Shown in pieces: positions 51,258-59,765 of a stretch of DNA of 64,000 bases. The stretch is taken from assembly GCA_050015675.1 (NCBI GenBank), contig JBEKAY010000009.1:34334-98333 (forward strand), written 5' to 3'. Under the pieces are notes generated by a model, which had not been told where the DNA came from, searched no databases, and was given only the letters and a program-made list of their open reading frames with translations. The position numbers and the translations under genes are program-made. This DNA is from Fen-1298 sp050015675 (GTDB lineage Bacteria; Bacteroidota; Ignavibacteria; UBA10030). Each line of letters opens with the position of its first letter. Positions within the stretch are counted from its first letter, which is position 1.

Positions 51258-54200
51258 ATGAACACGCAGATTACATATTTACTCAAGATGATTTTACTGA
51301 CACTACTAGTTATTAGTGTTTCGTTTAGTCAGGAAATATTTGACAAACAGCTTACCATTTATAATCAAGTTAAACAACTTATCGACGCTCGATATGGTCA
51401 AGAACTTAATTTTGAATATACTATGTTTGATTCACAAATATATTATTCAAAGGATGAGAAAATTCAGGATCTTTATGGAACATTATCGGGGTGCGTTTTA
51501 TTCTCTGCATACCGGTATAGCACGGATGCCATGCCGGATACATTTATTGTCGGCATGGTGAAGGGTGGGCAAATAATCTGGGATAATTTTCCTGGATCAG
51601 AAAAATGTTTAGCGGGATATGGTGTTTATGGCGAATTACTTTATTCCCAAGATTTAAATAATGATGGTGAAATTGACTTGTTATTTCTCCAACACCTAAG
51701 AACTAGTCCGGGTGATGGAGTACCGTTTGCAACTTATATAAACATACTTAGTTGGGATGGCACAAAAGGAAAGTTTATAAGCGGAGAAATGGCTGGATCG
51801 GCAGAATGTGAATTGATTGATACCGATGGTGATGGTATTAAGGAAATACGGACAGAAATATCGGATATGCAAATTCCGGGTGATTTTAAAACGAGCACAC
51901 ACCCGTACGTTACTTACGGCTGGAACGGAACACAATATGGCTTGTGGCCCAGTGTAAGACAAGTTCCTAAAGATGAATTACTTCCAGCAAATCGTTTTCA
52001 AGCAACTGTAGGCTGCAGACTGGAGTTTGAAGATAACGCTTACAAATATGTATATAGTGTAACTAACAAGCCGGAAAGCAAACAAAAAATTGAGAGCTTT
52101 TATATAAAGAATGCAAACAATATTATTTCGCAATTAGGTCCAATGGGATGGTCGCAAGGTACTTCTAAAACTACAGGCAGTACCGTTTTCGATATAGATA
52201 TTGACAAAAGACGATTTATGATAAAGCAAGGATTTACATTAAGTGGGTTCACAATAAAAAGTAAGGTTATACCTACAATTGTGAAATACTATATGTTGGG
52301 ATACAATGGCACGGTCTGTTGTGAAAGAGATGAACAGTACAGCCAAAATATCTATAACAATTCGATAACAGGTTACACGCTTGGAACTCGAGATACTTCC
52401 GTTACATTTGGAGCAGTAGAATGGTGCGACACACTCTCCAACTACGGCAACCAATCCTTTACATTGGGTTGGATAAAAACCCAAAGTATCAGAGATAAAT
52501 ACCTCAACTACTTTGCATCGGTAAAAACAAAACTCGTGCAACGCGATAGCGTTGGAGCCAGATTCGTCCTTTTGCAAGTTCTTAAAGATGTCGATATTGA
52601 TAGCATAGCAAGTATATCGAGTGAAGCTTATGCATTGCTGAGGTATAATACAGAATATTTGGCAAACAGATTACCACAAGCTCAAGCTGCGCCATTCTTT
52701 GCTATTAAACTTGTATCGAGCATCGGTACTAAACTTACCAGCGGCGCATTGCAATACTATGAAGGCGCTTGGAAAGACGCAACAAACAATCAAGATGGTA
52801 CATTTAGCATTAATACAAGCTTAAAGACGCTCAGCTTGCGAATGACGTACGAGTATGGCACACAGACAAAATCTAATGTGTCTATAAGCAATGATACTAT
52901 CGTATTTCAAACCGTCAATGCACAAATACAATTGCAAAACAGTAGTGGTAATTTAATCGACACAGGGTCAGTCCAGTATTATGCCGGTGCATGGAGAATT
53001 TTGGGGACTACGACAAATGGCGTTGCGAGCAAAGAATTATTACCAGGCAACTACACATTTCGAATGACATATGCCTATGCAAGCAAAGACAAGCAACAAG
53101 ATGTAGGAACTAACGCGACTGTTATTTTCCAAACTGTTAATGCGAACGTTCAGCTTCAAAACAGTCAGGGAAGCTTGATGGACCAGGGGTCAGTCCAATA
53201 TTATTCTGGTGCATGGCGCGATTTTGGGAACACAACAAATGGAATTGCTATAAAAGAACTACTTCCAAACAGTTATACATTCCGAATGACGTATGCCTTT
53301 GCTACTAAGGACAAGCAGCAAGATTTGAATAGTAATACAGTTGTGGTTTTTCAAACAGTTAAATCAACCGTTCAATTACAAAACAGTCAGGGAAATTTCA
53401 TCGACCAAGGAACAGTTCAATACTATTCTGGAGCTTGGAGAGATTTTGGAATTACATCGAGTGGTATAACAACAAAAGAACTCCTTCCCAATAGCTATAC
53501 ATTCAGAATGACATACGCATTTGCGAGCAAAGATAAACAGCAAGATGTGAGTATCAGTCCAACTGTAATTTTTCAAACTGTGAACACCACGATTCAATTG
53601 AGAAACAGTCAGGGAAATCTCATCGATCAGGGAACGGTGCAATATTATTCCGGAGCATGGCGAGATTTTGGAACAACAACGAACGGTATTTCGACAAAAG
53701 AATTGCTGCCTAATAGTTACACATTCAGAATGACGTATGCGTTTGCAAGTAATGATAAGCAACAAGATGTTGGCACGAATAACACTGTCACATTTTCGAC
53801 CGTCAATGCAACAGTCCAGTTGCAAAATAGCCAGGGAACATTCATCGACCAAGGAACAGTGCAGTATTACTCTGGAGCGTGGAGAGATTTAGGAGTCACA
53901 TCAAGCGGTATAGCAACAAAAGAACTCCTTCCCAATAATTACACATTCAGAATGACATACGCATTCGCAAGTAATGACAAACAGCAAAATATCGGGACTA
54001 ATGCAACGGTCTTATTTAAGACTGTAAATGCGGTAGTTCAACTACTAAACAGTCAGGGAAATTCGATAGACCAGGGTACAGTTCAATATTATTCTGGAGC
54101 TTGGAGGAATCTCGGAACAACAGCAAACGGAGTCACTTCAAAAGAATTACTGCCGAATAGTTATTCATTCAGAATGACGTATGAATTCGTATCGAATGAC

Positions 54201-54476
54201 AAGACACAGGATGTATCAGCAAATAGCACAGTAAGTTTTTCTTCGGTACTATGCACGATAAAAGTGATGAATTCACAGAGCCAACCTGTTGACAACGCTC
54301 AAGCGAGTTATTATTCTGGCGCATGGAGGCAGATCGGAACGACGGTAAATGGGATTGTCACCAAGGAATTATTGCCGTCAAATTTGACATTCAGAATTAA
54401 ATCAGGAACAACACAATTGGACAAAGCCCAAAATTTATCAACAAATAATGTAGTGGAATTTAGTATACAACCATAA
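51258..54476 (+). CDS. Large exported protein with FG-GAP-like head and eight YYSGAW repeats
   Basis: 1072 residues: signal peptide (about 1-25, ending VSFSQ), a head with Asp loops DLNNDGEIDLL and DTDGDGIKEI (about residues 140-210), a middle domain (about 250-480), and eight tandem units of about 74 residues from about residue 535 to the end. Each unit carries G-x-V-Q-Y-Y-x-G-A-W, K-E-L-L-P and x-F-R-M-T-Y. These units look like extracellular beta-sandwich modules; a filamentous surface or sorted protein is plausible. No standard Bacteroidota C-terminal sorting domain is seen. GGAGAGA lies just upstream of the ATG at 51258. The unit sequences are very alike in DNA, so copy number may vary. 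Confidence 0.75.
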   Translation: MNTQITYLLKMILLTLLVISVSFSQEIFDKQLTIYNQVKQLIDARYGQELNFEYTMFDSQIYYSKDEKIQDLYGTLSGCVLFSAYRYSTDAMPDTFIVGMVKGGQIIWDNFPGSEKCLAGYGVYGELLYSQDLNNDGEIDLLFLQHLRTSPGDGVPFATYINILSWDGTKGKFISGEMAGSAECELIDTDGDGIKEIRTEISDMQIPGDFKTSTHPYVTYGWNGTQYGLWPSVRQVPKDELLPANRFQATVGCRLEFEDNAYKYVYSVTNKPESKQKIESFYIKNANNIISQLGPMGWSQGTSKTTGSTVFDIDIDKRRFMIKQGFTLSGFTIKSKVIPTIVKYYMLGYNGTVCCERDEQYSQNIYNNSITGYTLGTRDTSVTFGAVEWCDTLSNYGNQSFTLGWIKTQSIRDKYLNYFASVKTKLVQRDSVGARFVLLQVLKDVDIDSIASISSEAYALLRYNTEYLANRLPQAQAAPFFAIKLVSSIGTKLTSGALQYYEGAWKDATNNQDGTFSINTSLKTLSLRMTYEYGTQTKSNVSISNDTIVFQTVNAQIQLQNSSGNLIDTGSVQYYAGAWRILGTTTNGVASKELLPGNYTFRMTYAYASKDKQQDVGTNATVIFQTVNANVQLQNSQGSLMDQGSVQYYSGAWRDFGNTTNGIAIKELLPNSYTFRMTYAFATKDKQQDLNSNTVVVFQTVKSTVQLQNSQGNFIDQGTVQYYSGAWRDFGITSSGITTKELLPNSYTFRMTYAFASKDKQQDVSISPTVIFQTVNTTIQLRNSQGNLIDQGTVQYYSGAWRDFGTTTNGISTKELLPNSYTFRMTYAFASNDKQQDVGTNNTVTFSTVNATVQLQNSQGTFIDQGTVQYYSGAWRDLGVTSSGIATKELLPNNYTFRMTYAFASNDKQQNIGTNATVLFKTVNAVVQLLNSQGNSIDQGTVQYYSGAWRNLGTTANGVTSKELLPNSYSFRMTYEFVSNDKTQDVSANSTVSFSSVLCTIKVMNSQSQPVDNAQASYYSGAWRQIGTTVNGIVTKELLPSNLTFRIKSGTTQLDKAQNLSTNNVVEFSIQP
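52910..54470. repeat. Tandem 222-bp coding repeats
   Basis: Seven units of about 222 bp encode the repeats of the surface protein; each is marked by a tattattctggtgcatgg-like core. The first unit, before 52910, and the last are the most diverged, and the middle ones are close to each other. Confidence 0.85.
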
Positions 54477-54497
54477 AATATAATTTATGAAAATAAT

Positions 54498-55253
54498 ATG
54501 AATGCGTATAGGCAAATTATAATACTATCACAACAGAAAATATTCCTATTGCTGGTAATATTATTGGGAAGTGTTTTCCTTCCCGACCGTCTTTATTCTT
54601 TTCAACATTCGGTTGACAGCACTAGATGTGACAATACTGATAATATTTTGCAATCCTATACCAACACACGGATGCATATAAGTTTTAAACATCCCCGGCA
54701 ATTTGAAATTCGAATCATGAAAGATAAAGAAGTAGGAATACCTATTATTGGTAGCATGATATCGATTGGTTTTACAATGCACGATCCGGACGATACGACA
54801 TCACACCCTGAATTTGTCGATGTAGTTAACATTTATTATTCGAATCAAAAGTTCGAAGACATTGCAGGGAACGAAGATTTTGAACCGGGCTTCGAACGAG
54901 GAATATATTTTAGTGATTCCCTGCGCAATGTCCTTACACCCTCACCGTTTGACTGGCTCATCAATGGGCGCGATCATGCAACGCCGGCAAAAATAATTAT
55001 TTGGGATGAGTGGAAGGGCTTAATGGGAGAGAATGAATGTGGTGCATCAATCGGAAATAGTGGATTCACAACGGCAGCAAGTTTTGAGAGAGCGTTTGTT
55101 TTCCGGTATCTTGAAGACGGAACTAAAATCGTAGCTACATATTATTTCGGTCCCCTTCCTTATGATGAAAAACATCATAACCCATCAATGGATTTATTAG
55201 TCGAAGATTTTAAAAGAATCGTTGAATCGATACAAATCGGAGTAACCAAATGA
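54498..55253 (+). CDS. Exported protein of unknown function
   Basis: 251 residues with a signal or anchor segment (about residues 14-30, FLLLVILLGSVFLP). The mature part begins MHISFKHPRQFEIRIMKDKE, which resembles the first strands of PsbP/Mog1-like folds. It continues with mixed strands and acidic loops and ends LVEDFKRIVESIQI, a helix also usual in that fold. I cannot name it further. It is the last gene of island 1, 21 bp after the repeat protein. Confidence 0.55.
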   Translation: MNAYRQIIILSQQKIFLLLVILLGSVFLPDRLYSFQHSVDSTRCDNTDNILQSYTNTRMHISFKHPRQFEIRIMKDKEVGIPIIGSMISIGFTMHDPDDTTSHPEFVDVVNIYYSNQKFEDIAGNEDFEPGFERGIYFSDSLRNVLTPSPFDWLINGRDHATPAKIIIWDEWKGLMGENECGASIGNSGFTTAASFERAFVFRYLEDGTKIVATYYFGPLPYDEKHHNPSMDLLVEDFKRIVESIQIGVTK

Positions 55254-55300
55254 ACGGGTTTTAAAAGGGAGAGTTAAAATGGCACTCCCTCCCCTATCAG

Positions 55301-55594
55301 GGATTCAAGTTTTTGAATAAGCTGACTGTCTTGTTCGACAACTCGTCTAACAATTCAGTGAACAAAATTGAATTTGTTTGCACCATCAGTCAAGTTTGCA
55401 TGAAAGTCAGAAATATTTTATCTTTCCAATGTAATTAACGTGTTAGTGTTTGGGAACGAGCTGCTAACACTTGTGCTAACACTTACCCCATTTTTGGGGG
55501 TAAGAAGGCTTGAAATTATTTCGAATTCAGCGAAATTATGGGCGGGGATTTCTTTTCAAGCCTGGAACACGAGTTCGAATCTCGTTGGGGGCAC
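55301..55594. repeat. Island right-end block, copy 1
   Basis: 294 bp homologous to 61876-62172. Shared landmarks in order are agtttttgaataagctga, gtttgcatgaaa, cagaaatattttatctt, attaacgtgtt, gctaacac-x-tgtgctaacactt and the 43-bp tRNA-Glu end. CTAACAC is repeated (55464, 55476 and inverted at 55440), as recombinase arm sites often are. Confidence 0.85.
55552..55594 (+). other. Attachment site 2
   Basis: An exact 43-bp copy of the tRNA-Glu 3' end (43208-43250). There is no tRNA 5' half before it, so it is the displaced end created by integration. It is the boundary shared by islands 1 and 2. Confidence 0.9.
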
Positions 55595-55630
55595 AAGGGT
55601 TTTAGCATTTTCCTCTCCTAATTGCTAACA

Positions 55631-55667
55631 CTTCAAGCAAGCCTGGGACACAAGTTTGAATCTCGTT
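55631..55667 (+). other. Decayed attachment-site copy
   Basis: cttcaagcaagcctgggaca followed by caagtttgaatctcgtt matches the attachment core with several changes and lacks the ggggg end. It is preceded by gctaacac, like the intact sites. It is probably a remnant of an earlier integration. Confidence 0.55.
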
Positions 55668-56000
55668 AAAAAACCCGATTTATTTTCCTAAGTAATTCTC
55701 AAGCTATAAGTTTTTATAACACGATCAAGTTGGTTCTGAAATGGATCAACCTTTATGTTTTTCAAAACACATCGACTAAATTTGAGTCCAATATTGTTCC
55801 GTAAAAAAACAAGGAATTATATAGTGCAACATGCCTTTATTGTAAATTTGTAATTCCACAGACAAAGCCAAATCTGTTTGAACCAAAGTCCTTGAAACAT
55901 TAATAACGTTCTGATTCGAGCGATTGAAATTGCACCCTTCTTATCGGATAACTCTTTCAATACCCGAGGACTTGACTTCTATGTGATTCTTTATTATCAT

Positions 56001-56018
56001 TGACTAAGTAGTCAGTCA
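56001..56018. promoter_or_regulatory. Candidate TetR operator of the island-2 operon
   Basis: TGACTA-AG-TAGTCA is a perfect palindrome, with another half-site GTCA appended. It lies 19 bp before the tetR start and resembles TGACT-CTT-AGTCA in front of the chromosomal tetR at 39467-39479. Confidence 0.6.
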
Positions 56019-56036
56019 TAATAAAGGAGAAGCTCT

Positions 56037-56630
56037 ATGTCACCCCGGTCAAAAGAACTCTCTGAGCAGATGAAAGCTGAAAGCCGGAAAGCAATCTTAA
56101 GCGCATCTTTAAAATTATTTGCAAAGAAAGGGTTCTCTGCAACCACCACCGATGAAATAGCAAGGAGAGCTAAAGTTTCAAAAGGGCTTATCTTCTCCCA
56201 TTTTTCTTCGAAGGAAGATATTCTCTTTAGCATGATTGATGAAAATATAGAACGCTGGCTTCCCACTCTTGATGACGCCGGCGACAGTCGATCACCAAAG
56301 GAAAAACTTCTTTCTCTTATTGATAGTATGCTAAACCTTTTAAAAACAGAGCCCGATCTTATCCGCCTCAGTCTTCGACTGAATCTAGACGAAGTCTACA
56401 GAAAGATTATAGAAAAAAGAGGAAAAGAATTAATGGAACGATTTTTAGGTCGCGTAAGGAAACTTTTCAAACAGCTCGGCTCTAAGAATCCCGATCTCGA
56501 TTGTTATCTCTTCATGTTTCTTTTTGACGGTATATCTGCAAATTATACCGTTGCACCGGATCTGTTTCCCATCGAACTCATCAAAGAGCATTTTTTAAAG
56601 GTCATGTTTACATATCTGGAAAAGAAATAG
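56037..56630 (+). CDS. TetR/AcrR-family regulator of island 2
   Basis: 197 residues with a TetR HTH at about residues 17-62 (FSATTTDEIARRAKVSKGLIFSHFSSKEDIL) and a helical effector domain. AAAGGAGAAG precedes the ATG. It is the first gene of the island-2 operon, with its operator overlapping the promoter. The next gene follows after 3 bp, so it most likely controls the export genes behind it. Confidence 0.92.
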   Translation: MSPRSKELSEQMKAESRKAILSASLKLFAKKGFSATTTDEIARRAKVSKGLIFSHFSSKEDILFSMIDENIERWLPTLDDAGDSRSPKEKLLSLIDSMLNLLKTEPDLIRLSLRLNLDEVYRKIIEKRGKELMERFLGRVRKLFKQLGSKNPDLDCYLFMFLFDGISANYTVAPDLFPIELIKEHFLKVMFTYLEKK

Positions 56631-56633
56631 CAC

Positions 56634-57809
56634 ATGACTTTTTGTAAGGTTTCTATATCTCTCGGGATTTTTTTAAGAACACTTTCTCTCTACGTTTGTT
56701 TTATATCCTTTGGTTCGTTCCTCTTCGGACAAACTGCATCATTTCACGGACAGGCATCGGGATGGCTCTTATCGAATCCGGACATCGCTCCCCTCTCCCA
56801 AACAGGATTCCGCTATATTCCGGAACTCACTATTGGCGAAAAGATCGACAGCAGTATTTCCGCAGATATGGACATCTCGTTGAATAGTTATGCCTTTGGT
56901 AGGTTTGCGAAGAACCGGAGCCCGGAATATGAGAATGATATAAAACCGTACAGGGCCTGGCTGAGGTTAGCATCGAACACGCTTGAAGTCCGAGCCGGTC
57001 TGCAAAAAATAAATTTCGGCTCGGCAACGCTCTTCCGGCCCCTTATGTGGTTCGATAAAATCGATCCCCGCGACCCTCTTCAATTAACGGACGGTGTCAA
57101 AGGCCTGCTTGCCCGATATTATTTTCTAAATAACACCAACATCTGGCTGTGGGGACTTTACGATAATAACGATATCAAAGGTCTGGAACGAACCCCGACA
57201 ACAAATTCCAGTTTCGAATATGGGGGGAGATTTCAGCTTCCCATCTTCGACGGTGAAGCGGGTCTTTCGTACCATCATCGGAACACATATATGAGCGCAA
57301 TCAGTACCGCTTTAACATCTCATGACAATACATCTGTTCCTGAAAACAGAGTTGGACTTGATGGAAAATGGGACATTGGTATAGGGGCATGGTTTGAAGC
57401 TGTGTTTATACATACACAGACGGATCTTTCCGGTTTACAATATCAGCGACAATGGACTCTTGGTGGGGATTATACATTCGATATCGGTAATGGATTGTAT
57501 GCTCTAACAGAATTCTTTCGCTCCGAAAATCCTCATGAAGTTTTCAGTCAGGCAAATGGCACAAGTTTTTCAGCCCTCTCAATGAATTATCCGATAGGCA
57601 TTGTAGATAAATTTTCCGGAATTGTATACTTCGATTGGACGAATCAAGTTTGGTATCGATTTGTAAGCTGGCAAAGGACCTACGATAACTGGATTATTTA
57701 TCTTCTCGGATTCTGGAATCCCGATACTATCCAGCTCTATCAAACACAAACAGGCAGTAATACATTTGCTGGAACCGGGATTCAATTGATGGCCGTATTT
57801 AATCACTAA
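56634..57809 (+). CDS. Outer-membrane beta-barrel protein
   Basis: 391 residues: signal peptide (about 1-32, ending LFGQ), then alternating amphipathic strands rich in Trp, Tyr and Phe (LRLASNTLEVRAGLQKINFG; FRPLMWFDKIDPRDPLQLTDGVKGLLARYYF; TLGGDYTFDIGNGLYALTEFF). This resembles porin/alginate-export-like barrels of 16 or so strands. It should be the outer-membrane component for the ABC exporter encoded next. It lacks the helical tunnel of TolC, so the mechanism would differ from type I secretion. Confidence 0.75.
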   Translation: MTFCKVSISLGIFLRTLSLYVCFISFGSFLFGQTASFHGQASGWLLSNPDIAPLSQTGFRYIPELTIGEKIDSSISADMDISLNSYAFGRFAKNRSPEYENDIKPYRAWLRLASNTLEVRAGLQKINFGSATLFRPLMWFDKIDPRDPLQLTDGVKGLLARYYFLNNTNIWLWGLYDNNDIKGLERTPTTNSSFEYGGRFQLPIFDGEAGLSYHHRNTYMSAISTALTSHDNTSVPENRVGLDGKWDIGIGAWFEAVFIHTQTDLSGLQYQRQWTLGGDYTFDIGNGLYALTEFFRSENPHEVFSQANGTSFSALSMNYPIGIVDKFSGIVYFDWTNQVWYRFVSWQRTYDNWIIYLLGFWNPDTIQLYQTQTGSNTFAGTGIQLMAVFNH

Positions 57810-57840
57810 GACATAATTGTTATTGAATAAAGGATGACTT

Positions 57841-58584
57841 GTGGAAACAAAAAAAATAGGACTGCCGATATCTATTCAGAATTCATTGCTCATACAAACG
57901 GAAAAGCTTGAAAAAGTCTATCCCCTGGGATCAAATGAATTAAAAGCGTTAGACGACATCAATCTGTCAATCACGAAAGGTGAGTTTATTGGCTTGGTTG
58001 GCCCAAGTGGTTCCGGAAAAACAACATTGCTGAATATTCTCGGTTCTCTCGATGCTCCTACAGCGGGCAATGCAATTGTATTAGGTTTAAATATTGAATC
58101 ACTCTCCCACAAAGATGCTGCACGCTTACGCAACAATCACATCGGCTTTATTTTTCAGACATATAACTTGCTACCGGTATATTCTGTTTTTGAAAATGTG
58201 GAGTTTCCTCTCCTTCTTCTTGGAATGGAAACATCTCAACGTAAAAAGCTCGTAATGGATGCACTCGAATGGGTCGGTTTGACTGATCGTGCCGATTCCA
58301 AACCTGCGCAACTTTCCGGCGGACAAAGTCAGCGTGTCGCTATAGCACGAGCCATCGTCAAAAAACCAGAAATAATTCTTGCTGACGAACCGACGGCAAA
58401 TCTCGATGCGGCAAATTCACACCATATTATGAAAACGATGGTGCAATTGAATAAGGATCTTCAAACGACATTTATTTTTGCTACACACGATGAAAAGGTG
58501 ATTTCCTATCTCAAGCGAAAAATCACTCTGGTGGATGGGAAAATCGTGAAGGACGAAAACTGTGTTGCGAAAGATCGACTGTGA
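57841..58584 (+). CDS. ABC transporter ATP-binding protein (LolD/MacB type)
   Basis: 247 residues. Walker A GPSGSGKTT is at 54-62, the Q-loop in IFQTYNLLP, signature LSGGQ at 158-162, Walker B ILADEPT at 179-185 and the H-loop in ATHDE. The LPVYSVFENVEFPLLL segment is typical of the LolD/MacB/FtsE group. The start is GTG at 57841. With the two following permeases it forms a mechanotransmission-type ABC complex at the inner membrane. Confidence 0.95.
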   Translation: METKKIGLPISIQNSLLIQTEKLEKVYPLGSNELKALDDINLSITKGEFIGLVGPSGSGKTTLLNILGSLDAPTAGNAIVLGLNIESLSHKDAARLRNNHIGFIFQTYNLLPVYSVFENVEFPLLLLGMETSQRKKLVMDALEWVGLTDRADSKPAQLSGGQSQRVAIARAIVKKPEIILADEPTANLDAANSHHIMKTMVQLNKDLQTTFIFATHDEKVISYLKRKITLVDGKIVKDENCVAKDRL

Positions 58585-58592
58585 GGTGACGT

Positions 58593-59765
58593 ATGCTGAC
58601 TCTTAAGCTTGCATATCGCAATATTCTCGGTGCTGGCCTTCGGACATGGTTAAATGTTGCGGCGCTTTCCTTTGCGTATCTGGCAATTATCTTTGTTCAG
58701 GGCATCTATAACGGTATGAACGATCAGTCCGAACGAGCATCTATCGATGCATTATACGGCGGTGGACAATACTGGCAAAACACATACGATCCCTATGATC
58801 CGATAACGTTGAACGACGCCCATAATGTAATACCGGAAGCACTCCGCCCGTTTGTGGATTCTCAACTCGTTGCGCCAATATTGATTCGTCAGGCGACGAT
58901 TTATCCTGGAGGACGTTTTCGATCTGTGCTATTGAAAGGCATTGAACCGTCTCAAAAGGTTTTGACGATTCCCTCCGCGTGTCTGACCCGTTTCGACGGA
59001 ACGATTCCTGCTTTGATCGGCAGCCGTATGGCAAAGAGCACTGATTTACACAAGGGAGACAACCTTACTATAGAATGGCGCGATATCCACGGAACATTCG
59101 ATGCGGCTGAAGTGAGAATCGTCGACATTATGAGAACGTCCGTGCAGGAGATCGACAACAATCAAATATGGATTCCGCTGGATAAGCTCCAGTCAATGAC
59201 GGCACTTCAGGGACAGGCAACTATCATTATTACAGGAAAGAAGGTCGCCCGGGTGCAGCATCTGTCCGGATGGCAATTCAAAGACCTGACATTTCTTCTT
59301 CAGGATCTCCATGCATTAATTAAAAGTAAAACCGTTTCCGCGAGCATTTTATATTTCGTGTTGTTGTTTCTTGCCATGATTGCAATTTTCGATACGCAAG
59401 TACTTTCCATCTTTCGCCGCAGGAAGGAAATGGGCACACTCATGGCTCTCGGCATGACAAGAGGAAATATCATCAAGCTTTTTACGCTCGAAGGTGCTAT
59501 CCATGGGATTATTGCCGTCTGCACTTCTGCCATTGTCGGCATTCCTCTTCTTGCGTATATCACGAAGACCGGCTGGGAGATGCCCGAATCTGTCGATAGC
59601 ATCGGTATTGCTATCGGCGAAAAAATTTTTCCAACATATTCTGCCTCTCTGGTCCTTGGCACGATTCTCCTGGTGCTGATTGTGACGACCGTAGTCAGTT
59701 TTCTGCCTACGCGAAGAATCGCTAAATTGAAGCCCACCGACGCCCTGAGAGGGAAATTGACATGA
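58593..59765 (+). CDS. ABC transporter permease, FtsX/LolC type (1)
   Basis: 390 residues: N-terminal membrane helix (about 15-37), a periplasmic domain of about 210 residues, and three C-terminal helices (about 255-275, 300-325, 350-375) with the FtsX-family segment IFRRRKEMGTLMALGMTRGNIIKLF. The end overlaps the next permease by ATGA. It is paired with it as a heterodimer, like LolC/LolE. Confidence 0.9.
   Translation: MLTLKLAYRNILGAGLRTWLNVAALSFAYLAIIFVQGIYNGMNDQSERASIDALYGGGQYWQNTYDPYDPITLNDAHNVIPEALRPFVDSQLVAPILIRQATIYPGGRFRSVLLKGIEPSQKVLTIPSACLTRFDGTIPALIGSRMAKSTDLHKGDNLTIEWRDIHGTFDAAEVRIVDIMRTSVQEIDNNQIWIPLDKLQSMTALQGQATIIITGKKVARVQHLSGWQFKDLTFLLQDLHALIKSKTVSASILYFVLLFLAMIAIFDTQVLSIFRRRKEMGTLMALGMTRGNIIKLFTLEGAIHGIIAVCTSAIVGIPLLAYITKTGWEMPESVDSIGIAIGEKIFPTYSASLVLGTILLVLIVTTVVSFLPTRRIAKLKPTDALRGKLT

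Larger units (their letters stand above)
43208..55594. mobile_element. Genomic island 1: tRNA-Glu integrative element with integrase and cassette-like cargo
   Basis: It is bounded by exact 43-bp direct repeats of the tRNA-Glu 3' end. The integrase starts 135 bp inside the left end and points inward. The cargo is a set of small, AT-rich, mostly exported proteins of unknown role (44669-55253), separated by attC-like repeats. There are no conjugation or replication genes, so transfer would need outside help. Confidence 0.8.
55254..56000. other. Right end of island 1 and start of island 2
   Basis: About 750 bases without a gene. It holds the island right-end block (55301-55594), attachment site 2, and a decayed attachment copy at 55631-55667. 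The remainder (55670-56000) has no recognised feature apart from being upstream of the island-2 tetR. Confidence 0.6.

Noticed and set aside
51258..54476. CRISPR array or other direct-repeat array
   Set aside because: The 222-bp repeats are in frame and encode protein modules. No short repeat-spacer array was seen in the window.
55552..55594. A second complete tRNA-Glu gene
   Set aside because: Only the 3' part is present; the sequence before it cannot form the acceptor 5' strand or D-arm. The same holds for 62130-62172.
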